Positions 56,476-64,000 of a stretch of 64,000 nucleotides of DNA are shown here, one piece after another. The translations under genes were made by a program, and so were the position numbers. The notes under the pieces are model-generated. The model ran no database searches. It saw only the letters and a program-made list of their open reading frames with translations, and had not been told where the DNA came from. Source of the DNA: Oegoconia quadripuncta (taxonomy: Eukaryota; Arthropoda; Insecta; Lepidoptera; Autostichidae); assembly GCA_949316235.1 (NCBI GenBank), contig OX438741.1, positions 10,851,124 to 10,915,123 on the forward strand. The letters run 5' to 3'. Position 1 is the stretch's first letter; every line of letters begins with the position of its first letter.

Positions 56476-56575
56476 GAGTGTAGTATATCAACTATCTGGT
56501 ATCCACAACACAAGTCTATAGTTGCTTACTGTGGAGCTAGATGGCGCTGTGTGTGTGTGTAAGGATATTTATTTA
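56476..56575 (+). repeat. SINE family C, 3' part
   Basis: ATCAACTATCTGGTATCCAC and CTAGATGGCGCTGTGTGTGT. Confidence 0.8.
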
Positions 56576-56589
56576 TTAGTATTATTATT

Positions 56590-56768
56590 AAATTTAATTT
56601 AATTACTTATGTGCTTTTATCCGACTGCACTTAAACGGTGAAATAAAACATAAGGAAACCTGCATGCCTGAGAAATAAAAATTCTAACTAAGGCTCCTAT
56701 ACGCCCTCATATACGAGGGAAGGCCTATATCCCTGCAGTGGGATTTTTACGGGCTGATGATGATGATT
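56590..56768 (+). repeat. SINE family D, 3' part
   Basis: TTATCCGACTGCACTTAAACG, ATATCCCTGCAGTGGGAT and a (GAT)n tail. Confidence 0.75.
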
Positions 56769-57049
56769 ACCAGAAAAGCCGAGAAAAGTTCTTACAAGAC
56801 TATAGAACATCCTTTCGGTTTCAGAACTTATTACAGAGGATACATATGATGGGTCTAGATAAGTCTTGTATGCAGCTGTAAATAATTAGGTATTAAAACA
56901 CTCATACTCTACATGCGTGTTTTAATACCACACAGTACCTACATAAATAACTAGACATTTCATTTTATTAACTAAAGTACATTTTTGAAAATCTAATATA
57001 TGTCAAAAAAATATAGCATCATTTAGGAAAAATAGTGATAAACATGATG

Positions 57050-57520
57050 TCAATACAAGAAATAAAGATAAACTTGCAGGTCACATAAGTCGCCTGCGCA
57101 AAGACAGTAATTCATTCAAAGGGTTATGTATACGCTTATTTAATAAGGTTCCCTGTTGATATAAATAATCTTCCTTTCAATAAATTTAAAGAGAACAGAA
57201 ACTTATTAAGAAAGCATATTATAAAATATCAGATTATTTAGATGATAAACATTCATGGACATGAACAGCCCGTTCGCGTAACCAGGCTATTGCACAATTA
57301 ATAATGAAATATTATAAATTAAAATAATAATTAATAATTTTGTAACATAAAAACCTTTTTTAAAAAAGAGCAACCTCTCGAGTTTCTTGCTTGTTCTTCT
57401 CAGGGGAAAAGTGGCTTTTGAACAAGGAGTAGCTTAAAAAATGTAAAATTTGACTATTTTAAGTGTACCCTGTGTACCTACAAAATAAAACATTTTTTTA
57501 TTTTGATTTTGAAAGCACAG
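57050..57520 (+). pseudogene. LINE 3' end (SFKGLCIRLFNKVP type)
   Basis: SFKGLCIRLFNKVP, then a frameshift, NNLPFNKFK, a second shift, and DDKHSWT with stop near 57264. The 3' UTR carries AGAGCAACCTCTCGAGTTTC. Paralogue of 34711-35393. Confidence 0.75.
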
Positions 57521-57545
57521 AATAAATCGAAACAATTACTGTACG

Positions 57546-57871
57546 TTTTTTTTATCCACAACGGGTTAACACTTGACCTCAATCACACCTGATGTTAAGT
57601 GAAGATGAGGCCGAAGGTGGTAGCGTACTGACCCGGAAACCCCATTTTATTTGGGCGACTGGCTATCTTATCTCTGACAACCGGAACACAACAATGCTAT
57701 TAACATTGCTGTTTGGCGGCAGATTTAGGTAAGATGGTGGTAGCTAGCCAGGCGGACATTTAATATGCCCTACCACCAACCAAACCGAGTACTAAATATG
57801 TACTGGGGGATCGAACCCGCGACCTCCGAAACGTAAACCCAATGTTGTTTACATTGAGACACGGAGGCGGT
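57546..57871 (-). repeat. SINE family A, full-length
   Basis: Complete, with a short deletion next to the B box (TGTACTGGGGGATCGAACC). Confidence 0.93.
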
Positions 57872-58160
57872 TATTTATTTAATTATTATAACAAATACGT
57901 TTATTTATTATAACAAAATATGCTTCAGGCGCAAAATTATGATGTTTGATTTCAGTAGGATTACAAATTGGATGTTTATGTTGAGTGGAAACAATGATCG
58001 CATGGAAATTAGATGCAAACTAGAGATTCGCGATACAGCGGGTAATTTATGTAAATTCGAAGGATTTGTGATCGTTAGACATGACATGATATTACACTGT
58101 AACTTTATGATTACCTGGTACTTTCACGCAAAAATACTAAAAAAAAATTTTGAATATAGG
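57872..58160. other. Intronic sequence with an 82-codon frame
   Basis: The plus-strand frame 57939-58187 runs into a SINE and shows no domain. Confidence 0.35.
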
Positions 58161-58412
58161 GTCAAACTTGATCTCAATCACACCTGATGTTAAGTGAAGA
58201 GGAGGTCGAAGGTGAAAGCGTACTGCCCCGATAAACCCATATTATTTGGGGACTGCCTATCTTATCTATTACTCGCGTGCTTCTTCAACTTTATCGTCAC
58301 TTCCGTGTGGGAGCCTGGTGATCTGTGATACAGGTTTTTCCTAGTACAGAAACCGGACTAATACAAGGCTTTTTTTTTTGTTTTTTTTTTATGCACGACG
58401 GGTTTGTACTTG
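58161..58412 (-). repeat. SINE family A fragments, interrupted
   Basis: The body near the tail is at 58161-58268, and a separate tail end TTTTTATGCACGACGGGTTT lies at 58380-58412. The order is not that of a simple insertion; they may be two events. Confidence 0.55.
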
Positions 58413-58629
58413 TTATATGGCAAATGTTATAACGCCATACTTCTATATTTACTTTAAATTATGTGTTATTGTTTACCTTGTGAGAAAAAATAAAGATGAT
58501 TGTTATTATTACATTCTTCTTCTTCTTATTTTTGAGGATGGCAACCAGTCAACCTCATTGTCGAGGGACATTACTGCCAGTTTCGAGTGAAAATTTTTAT
58601 TTATCTTATTTCTTCAGTTTATAGGTCAG

Positions 58630-59340
58630 TCTCAATCAAAACAAGTAATACGTCGTATACAGAGTCTAGTCACGGTCAAGTCATTCTTCAGTAAAGTGGC
58701 AGAATGCTTTACAAAAGATTTTGGCGGCTTCTTGTGGGAACCCGAAAGCTCCGTTACGCACTTTAATTTACACTTCCCTTCACCTGTACACCAACACTAA
58801 CGTTTGCTGCACAATATTCTGCCATTATTAAGCTTCAAAAGTTAGAATGCACAAATTTTAAGACTTATAAAGAAAAATGCTACTTCACTCGCCGAGTTCC
58901 CGCCAAAAAGCCATTATTACATTCAGTCAGTACATAAAATGAAAAGTTATCCAAGTTAGTCTTTGAAATAGCAGGTAAACTTAGTAAAAGATAATTCCTA
59001 AAGTTTATTCCTAATGATGAACATAAAACTAACACATAAAATTTCGAAGTTCATCTCAAAATTTTCTCTGTGAAATTTGCACTCCTTACGCTTAGGTACA
59101 CTTAAGCCCACTTTAACTTTACCGTAGGAACTAGGCTCAAATAATGTTCGCAGTAGAATGTAATACAGTATAGGTACTGGCTAAAATATTTTTTTATAAA
59201 AAATATATATAGTTATGTATAAAATATTTTAGGTCGGAGACTTTCGACGTATTTTATATACAAATTCAAGCTCTTTTTTTCAAGCTTAATTACATTTAAT
59301 TATAGCATGAAGTAATTTATTTATATATCTTCTAGATTTA
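58630..59340. other. Repeat-free intronic stretch
   Basis: No transposon signature and no coding frame. GC content locally higher around 58690-58760. Confidence 0.35.
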
Positions 59341-59523
59341 GAAGTGGCACTTACAGTGGGAATAATAATAATACTATTTGTTTCAAATCACAAGTAAAGT
59401 AATAAACAAGCCCCAAGTCCCTGGTTGGTGGAATCGTGCCCACAAGGCTGGCCGCATTGCATCGTCCGATTCTTTGTCCAAAATATTGATCAGCTCTCTG
59501 ATCGTGCGATAAACTAACGTGGG

Positions 59524-59583
59524 GCATTAATCGCAAAACGGTACATACTAGAATAATAGTATGTACCGTTTTGAGATCAATGC
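59524..59583. repeat. 27-bp hairpin, two mismatches
   Basis: Arms 59524-59550 and 59557-59583 (core CAAAACGGTACATACTA) around 6 nt. Confidence 0.88.
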
Positions 59584-59612
59584 TCAGTTCCCCAGTTACA
59601 TGTTTTTTCTTA

Positions 59613-59858
59613 TTTTTTTTTAATGCACCACGGGTTGATACTTGACCTCTAACACACCTGATGTTAATTGAAGATGAGGTCGGAGATGGAAGCGTACTGA
59701 TCCGGAAACCCCAACACATTTGGGGACTAGCTATCTTATCTCTGACAACCGGAACACAACAATGCTATTAACATTGCTGCTTGGCGGTAGATTTAGATAA
59801 GATAGTGGTAGCTAGCCAGGCGGACATTTAAAATGCCCTACCACCAACCAAACCGAGT
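59613..59858 (-). repeat. SINE family A, headless
   Basis: Tail and body to CTACCACCAACCAAACCGAG; the tRNA-like head is absent. Confidence 0.9.
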
Positions 59859-60228
59859 GCCGAGTGGTAATTACTGTTATGTCGATCTTGCTACACTTTT
59901 TCAAAATTTTATCTAACAGGGCGACCAGAGCGCATTGCATCTTTGACGTTAAAATTTCCAGACTGAAAACGCTTGCTAACGAAACGAAAACTAACTTTAT
60001 GCTACCCTGACATTGCCCAGGTTCAGAAACGCTACAATTTTGGAGGCCTTAATATTTCTAAAATGTTAGTAGAATACCAGATCCGCATATTGCCTTCCTG
60101 TATATTATTATTTATTTAGGCGACAAGGTCTGGTCTTAGCTGGTCGTTATGTTAATTTCTTTTGTTTTGTAATATGTAATATAAAATGTAATATTATCGT
60201 AAAGATGGAAACCAATTTAAAAGATGTG
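59859..60228. other. Unassigned intronic sequence
   Basis: Nothing recognised. Confidence 0.35.
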
Positions 60229-60362
60229 TTTTTTTTTATATGAGAGGGCGGCAAATGAGCATGCGGGGTCACCTGATGGAAAGCAATCACCGCCGCCCAT
60301 GGACACCCGCAACACCAAAAGGGTCACGGATGCGTTGCCGGCCTTTGAGGAAGGTGTAGCCT
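60229..60362 (-). repeat. CR1-like LINE 3' terminus
   Basis: Minus strand: CACCTTCCTCAAAGGCCGGC to CATCAGGTGACCCCGCATGC and an A-rich tail. Confidence 0.87.
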
Positions 60363-60424
60363 GTGTTGTTGCGCAGTTTCTTGTCGCTTCTTCTCCCTAA
60401 CCATAAAACCTTGTGAAGCGATGT

Positions 60425-60520
60425 AGTTTAAAAAAAATAACATGTTGACTTTCAATAAGTGATATTTTTGTATCCTACGTTGAATAAAATATTTTTGTTT
60501 TTTTTTTAAATTGAAAATTG
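60425..60520 (+). repeat. LINE 3' UTR end
   Basis: ATGTTGACTTTCAATAAGTG and CCTACGTTGAATAAAATATT; inverted partner at 50210-50325. Confidence 0.7.
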
Positions 60521-60556
60521 AAAATAATTTTGATAAAGTATTTAGTGTTCTAATAT

Positions 60557-60922
60557 ATGCGCCAAGTACAGGTGAACAGATCATTCACAAGACTAATAGC
60601 TACCAAAAACACAATTTTTAACACGCGAGATATGTCAAAAATGCTCCGGACTGATTTTGTACACACAGAAGAAATCTACTGTATCTACTGTAACAATGAC
60701 TCAGCTCAATATGTCAAGGTGTATAGATATACCTTAGACTGGAACTATGTAAAACGTAATGACAATTCTATGTCACCTTCTGAGATTATTTTAGTTTTAA
60801 AGCGAGGAGTGTCTTTGAGAATTGCTTGTGAAAAGAAAGTTGCGAACCTCCTAGAGACTTGCATGTCTAGGCTTTATATTCCTGCAAAGATATATACGCA
60901 ACAATCTGACATATCTACATAA
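60557..60922 (+). CDS. Unrecognised 121-codon open frame
   Basis: The longest open frame in the window that no repeat explains. It has no signal peptide or membrane segment. CIYCNNDSAQYVKVYRYTLD and MSPSEIILVLKRGVSLRIAC look protein-like, with cysteines spaced C-x2-C. Its start overlaps no repeat, and no splice signals are obvious. It may be a relic of an unknown transposon ORF or chance; low confidence that it is expressed. Confidence 0.3.
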   Translation: MRQVQVNRSFTRLIATKNTIFNTRDMSKMLRTDFVHTEEIYCIYCNNDSAQYVKVYRYTLDWNYVKRNDNSMSPSEIILVLKRGVSLRIACEKKVANLLETCMSRLYIPAKIYTQQSDIST

Positions 60923-61202
60923 TTAATAGTGCTGGTTTATGTTGTGCGTATAAAAGTTAAAAAGAAATACGCTATTGTTACACTTGAAGTTAAATAGCAT
61001 TCCATCCCATAATGAATTATATCTATGGCTTCTATCGCTTTGTCAGTAATAATTGTTTTAGTAAGATATCAGATATGGATACTGATTTGACTTCCGCTCG
61101 ATGTTCACTGTATAAATAACCGATTTAGTGTCTTAGTATAGTTCATATTTATGATAGTAACGTCAATTCATATTTAATTTACATTTATATCTGTTTGGTG
61201 TA
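60923..61202. other. Unassigned intronic sequence
   Basis: No structure seen. Confidence 0.35.
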
Positions 61203-61465
61203 TCTGACGACCTGTTTGGTGTAGTGGTTAGCAACTCTGACCACTATAACAAAAGGTTGCGGGTTCGAAACCCGCTAGGGGCATACGTTTTGATGAATAC
61301 GGACATGTGTACCTGAGTTATGGATGTTTTCATTTATAATAAGTATTTATTTACAAACAAAATGTATTTATGTAGTATATCAACCATCTGGTATTCACAA
61401 CACAAGCTATAGTTGCTTACTGTGGAACTAGATGGCGCTGTGTGTATGTATAAGTATATTTATTA
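61203..61465 (+). repeat. SINE family C, full-length
   Basis: GACGACCTGTTTGGTGTAGTG, GGGTTCGAAACCCGCTAGG, ATCAACCATCTGGTATTCAC, CTAGATGGCGCTGTGTGTAT. Confidence 0.92.
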
Positions 61466-61499
61466 ATTTATTTTATTATAAGGGTAAAATATATTTATT

Positions 61500-61740
61500 T
61501 AAAAACAGTAATAAATAAAGAGATGGAATTTAAATATAAACTAGAACAAATGTAAAAAATTGGGGCCGCGACGCAAGGTACCCGAAACGGTGGCGGCGTT
61601 TCCTCATTGTATGCAGATACTTAAGCGTTGGGCGAGGAAACAACCAGCTCTCGGGTCACCAGTGACATCGACTAAGCGCTTTGAAATATCAAAGAAAAAT
61701 TTAAGAGCGCCCGGCCCCCAAGGACCTAAAGTTTCGACTC
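61500..61740 (+). repeat. Hairpin-bearing repeat E, copy 2
   Basis: Shares TAATAAATAAAGAGATGGAA and CAGTGACATCGACTAAGCGC with 10600-10840. A 71-codon frame at 61560-61775 crosses it; the other copy has stops there. Confidence 0.7.
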
Positions 61741-61899
61741 CGAAAACTAGGAGAATGTATCTATTAAATTACTGATATTTTTATATAATTACGATTCAAT
61801 AAGTTATTCAACTGTACACATTCCTAATGACATCAAAACCTTTACACTATTATCTTACCTATTCATCATTTTGGAAAAACGAAAACCCTATAAGAGTTT

Positions 61900-62050
61900 G
61901 TTCTGTCCTTGTGTCAAAATCATTTTTTTCAGAACGGAGATATCAAGTTGGATTAATCTCGAATCCAAAGGTGTTCTGGCCGCATACTGCCATAAAATAT
62001 AAAGTTTTTAGTATAACCCAATAAAAAGATACGGCCTTTCAAAGTGTATT
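61900..62050 (+). repeat. Repeat K, third copy
   Basis: GGAGATATCAAGTTGGATTAA and AAAAAGATACGGCCTTTC correspond to parts of 51675-51990. Confidence 0.55.
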
Positions 62051-62278
62051 TTCATTCTAAGACTGGTGATATTAAAAATTAGTAAAAAAATATTTAATGG
62101 CTATTAAATAATTTACTGTGTCATGTAGTTTAGGCACTTGAATAGAATAGAACCAGCTCTTCCTGTCGGTATCTTAAAAGGCGACTAAGCCACCACCAAT
62201 AACCATTTGCTGTCAGGGAGTTCCAGTCCCTATATCTCGGCTACATCATCAAACCAGATCGATGGTACCATAATATTT

Positions 62279-62512
62279 GACGACCGATTGGTGTAGTGGA
62301 TAGTGACCCTGTCAGCGAAACCAACGGTTGCGGGTTCGAATCCCGCGAGGGGTAAATATTTGTGTCATGAATACGAACATTTATTCCCGAGTCATGGATA
62401 TGTATATAAATATTTATGTATGTTTATCCATTGTCTAGTATCCACAGTACAAGCTTTGCTTAGTTTGGGACTAGATGATTGGTGTAAGTGTCCGAAATAT
62501 TTATTTATTTGT
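62279..62512 (+). repeat. SINE family B, full-length
   Basis: GACGACCGATTGGTGTAGTGG, GGGTTCGAATCCCGCGAGG, body, and GACTAGATGATTGGTGTAAG at the 3' end. Confidence 0.92.
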
Positions 62513-62725
62513 TTAAATTACGGCTCATTTCATTCATACATAATAATCACGACCTCTATCCCAAATGAATATTGCATTGTCACCGAACTTACATAAATGT
62601 ACCAAATTTCACCTCAATCAAATACCCAGCAAGTGGTGGAAACATGCTTTGCAAATTTTGAAACGGACAACTTATATATGATCACGAAGAAAGTTGCAAA
62701 CGAAATAAAATCTTAATCAACTCAC

Positions 62726-62939
62726 CGGATATCCAAGTCCCATTCCACCGAATTGGCACCAGTTCGCCGCTCAGCAGGTCCGCGGTCTTCAGCTTCCTGC
62801 CCCTGACTCTGGGGCCTTCGTCAGGGGGTGTCAGTAGCACAACAGAGGTCACGATCAGAGCCAGCACCGCCACGATGACGAGAAGCGCTATGAGGATGCC
62901 TCTCCAGTTCCGCTGATTCGGACCCCCAACCACCAGCTT
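62726..62939 (-). CDS. Dpp10: DPP10/DPP6-like protein, transmembrane-anchor exon
   Basis: Internal exon of a dipeptidyl-peptidase-IV-family type II membrane protein. It begins after an acceptor ending TTTCAG and stops at a GTGAG donor; 214 nt give 71 codons plus 1 nt. Residues 8-13 read NQRNWR, the juxtamembrane signature also found in DPP6/DPP10 (QRNWKG in human DPP10). Residues 14-36 are an uninterrupted hydrophobic helix ending VVLLTP, again as in the family. A basic linker follows (RVRGRK), then DLLSGEL and an N-glycosylation sequon, NGT, in WNGTWIS. The starting methionine and cytosolic tail must lie in an exon beyond position 64000; an open frame reading upstream through the acceptor is intron. 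The family is known for binding Kv4 channels at the plasma membrane; that role here is inference. Whether the enzyme is catalytic cannot be seen, because the hydrolase domain is outside the window. Confidence 0.94.
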
Positions 62940-63113
62940 CTGAAACGAGGGGGTCATGGTTAGATACGATGGATGTAGTTCGTAAGTTGTAAAAAGAGCA
63001 AAGAAAACTATTGTAGTACTTTTAAAGACTTGTTTACCATAAAATTGGCACATCTCGAGCAATAAGCTCAATTTTGAATTTGTATTAAGTGTGCAGTTAG
63101 AAAAACAGAAGAA

Positions 63114-63402
63114 TTTTTTTTTTATGCTTTGGTACTTGACCTCAATCACACTTGATGTTAAGTGAAGATAAGGTCGAAAGGGGAAGCGTACTGGCCCGGA
63201 AACCCAACACATTTGGGGGACTACTATTAACATTGCTGCTTGGCGGCCGATTTAGATAAGATAGTTGTAGTAGCCAAGCGGACATTTAAAATGCGCTACC
63301 ACCAACCAAACCGAGTACGTAAACATGTACACCGCTGGGAATCGAACCTGCGACCTCCAAACCGTAAACACAATGTTGTTTACATTGAGCCACTGAGGTG
63401 GT
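63114..63402 (-). repeat. SINE family A, near full-length, 175 bp upstream of the anchor exon
   Basis: Head, B box GGTTCGATTCCC and tail on the minus strand, with small internal deletions. It lies in the intron just before the transmembrane exon's acceptor, in the same orientation as the gene. Confidence 0.9.
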
Positions 63403-63655
63403 TATTTAAACTCCTCTCATGACACAAACAATGAGGTACAAGTATTACATAGTCGAGACACACAAAAAGTTAAACATCGTGTTTGCCATATAATTGTCGG
63501 TGTCGCAAGGTGTAGTCAAAAAGGTCTCCAACTCAGCGTGGGTTGTAGCCGTTCACTACAACGCTGGTTTTCAGTGGAGCCTCCAAATGACGCACGGACA
63601 ATGGTCAACAAATATACATACTTATAATAATTGTGATTAATAGGTTAATCAGCAA
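63403..63655. other. Unassigned intronic sequence
   Basis: Nothing recognised. Confidence 0.35.
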
Positions 63656-63659
63656 GTTT

Positions 63660-63912
63660 TGAAGTTTGAATTAAATTTGGATTTTTTTTAAAGGTTTTTT
63701 TTTATTTTCGTAGCCCATCGTGTGAGATATAGTTGGATAAATGGTTCAAAAATATCTTGAACAGTTTTTCGAAATATTAAGCTTCAAAGTGCTGTTAGAT
63801 TTTGATTTGATATTTTTTTGATTTTACTCTCTTCTAAATCCGCATGTTGTTACGGGCAACTACGGAACCCTACTTTGGGCGTGGCCCAACTCGCACTTGA
63901 CTAGTTTTTTAT
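63660..63912. mobile_element. DNA transposon with GGTTCCGTAGT end, copy 2 (right part)
   Basis: CTACGGAACCCTACTTTGGG and ACTCGCACTTGACTAGTTTT form the right terminus, matching inverted the left end at 40687. Confidence 0.65.
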
Positions 63913-64000
63913 ATACAAAAATATTGGTTGTTGCTTTCGAAAATACGAAGAGTATACAAATCAGACACAAATACACAGACAGACATAGACTTCAAACTTT

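Larger units (their letters stand above)
19083..62725 (-). other. Giant intron (43.6 kb) of the DPP10/DPP6-like gene
   Basis: The interval between the two matched splice sites is a phase-1 intron. It holds most of the SINEs, LINE fragments and MITEs listed here in both orientations, plus a recombinase-like exon. Very long first coding introns are also known in vertebrate DPP6 and DPP10, so the size is in keeping with the family. Confidence 0.9.

Noticed and set aside
57050..57520. Host gene exon (SFKGLCIRLFNKVP)
   Set aside because: The same protein end plus 3' UTR occurs at 34711-35393 with frameshifts, so it is a LINE tail.
62279..62355. tRNA gene in the SINE B head (and similar heads of SINEs A, C and D)
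   Set aside because: A and B boxes are present, but the 5' and 3' acceptor strands do not pair and the sequence continues into a repeated body; these are SINE promoters, not tRNA genes.
62940..63233. Upstream extension of the anchor-exon open frame
   Set aside because: The frame continues past position 62939 into a SINE A copy. The TTTCAG acceptor and loss of family similarity place the exon edge at 62939.
1..64000. A new multi-gene system (operon-like cluster, defence island, biosynthetic cluster)
   Set aside because: Only one host gene is recognisable and the remainder is transposon-derived or unassigned; nothing supports coordinated genes.

Overview
The window is nuclear DNA of an insect, almost certainly a moth or butterfly (Lepidoptera). 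The DNA is AT-rich with no operon-like gene packing. The only confident host protein code is three short exons with canonical GT/AG splice sites. Nearly everything else that can be recognised is transposon debris of lepidopteran type: tRNA-headed SINEs with GGTTCGA B boxes, 5'-truncated LINEs, mariner-type elements and MITEs. I cannot name the species.

Host gene. One gene runs on the minus strand through the whole window. Its exons are 62726-62939 (cytosolic tail, transmembrane anchor, start of the ectodomain), 18988-19082 and 1724-1851 (first blades of the beta-propeller). Codon phases match at both junctions (1 nt + 2 nt, then phase 0), and the joined protein follows vertebrate DPP10/DPP6, the dipeptidyl-peptidase-IV-like type II membrane proteins known as Kv4-channel partners. 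Upstream (Met-bearing) and downstream exons, including the alpha/beta-hydrolase domain, lie outside. The window is therefore two complete giant introns (about 43.6 kb and 17.1 kb) plus parts of two more; coding sequence is 437 nt, under 1 percent.

Intron contents. (1) Three tRNA-headed SINE families, called A, B and C here, in both orientations, plus a fourth, D. (2) LINE 3' ends from several lineages: CR1/jockey-like, RTE-like and an RNase-H-bearing type. (3) DNA transposons: a mariner 3' half at 32650-33287 whose terminal repeat matches a MITE present at 7492-7909 and 54397-54911; a long-inverted-repeat Tc1/mariner derivative at 7993-8824; Harbinger-like, hAT-like and other MITEs, several with visible target-site duplications. 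(4) A 143-codon open frame on the minus strand (25677-26108) resembling the N-terminal core-binding domain of a tyrosine recombinase (Crypton-like), ending in a consensus splice donor. (5) Six unrelated short-spacer hairpins, one a 66-bp perfect palindrome, and a 31-bp minisatellite. (6) A few repeat-poor stretches (26300-26867, 52020-53020, 58630-59340, 11400-12560) that may hold regulatory elements of the gene.

No operon, CRISPR array, RNA gene or coordinated multi-gene system is visible. The points most worth following are the recombinase-domain exon, the mariner/MITE pairing, the hairpins, and a hairpin-bearing repeat whose arms appear to co-vary between copies.
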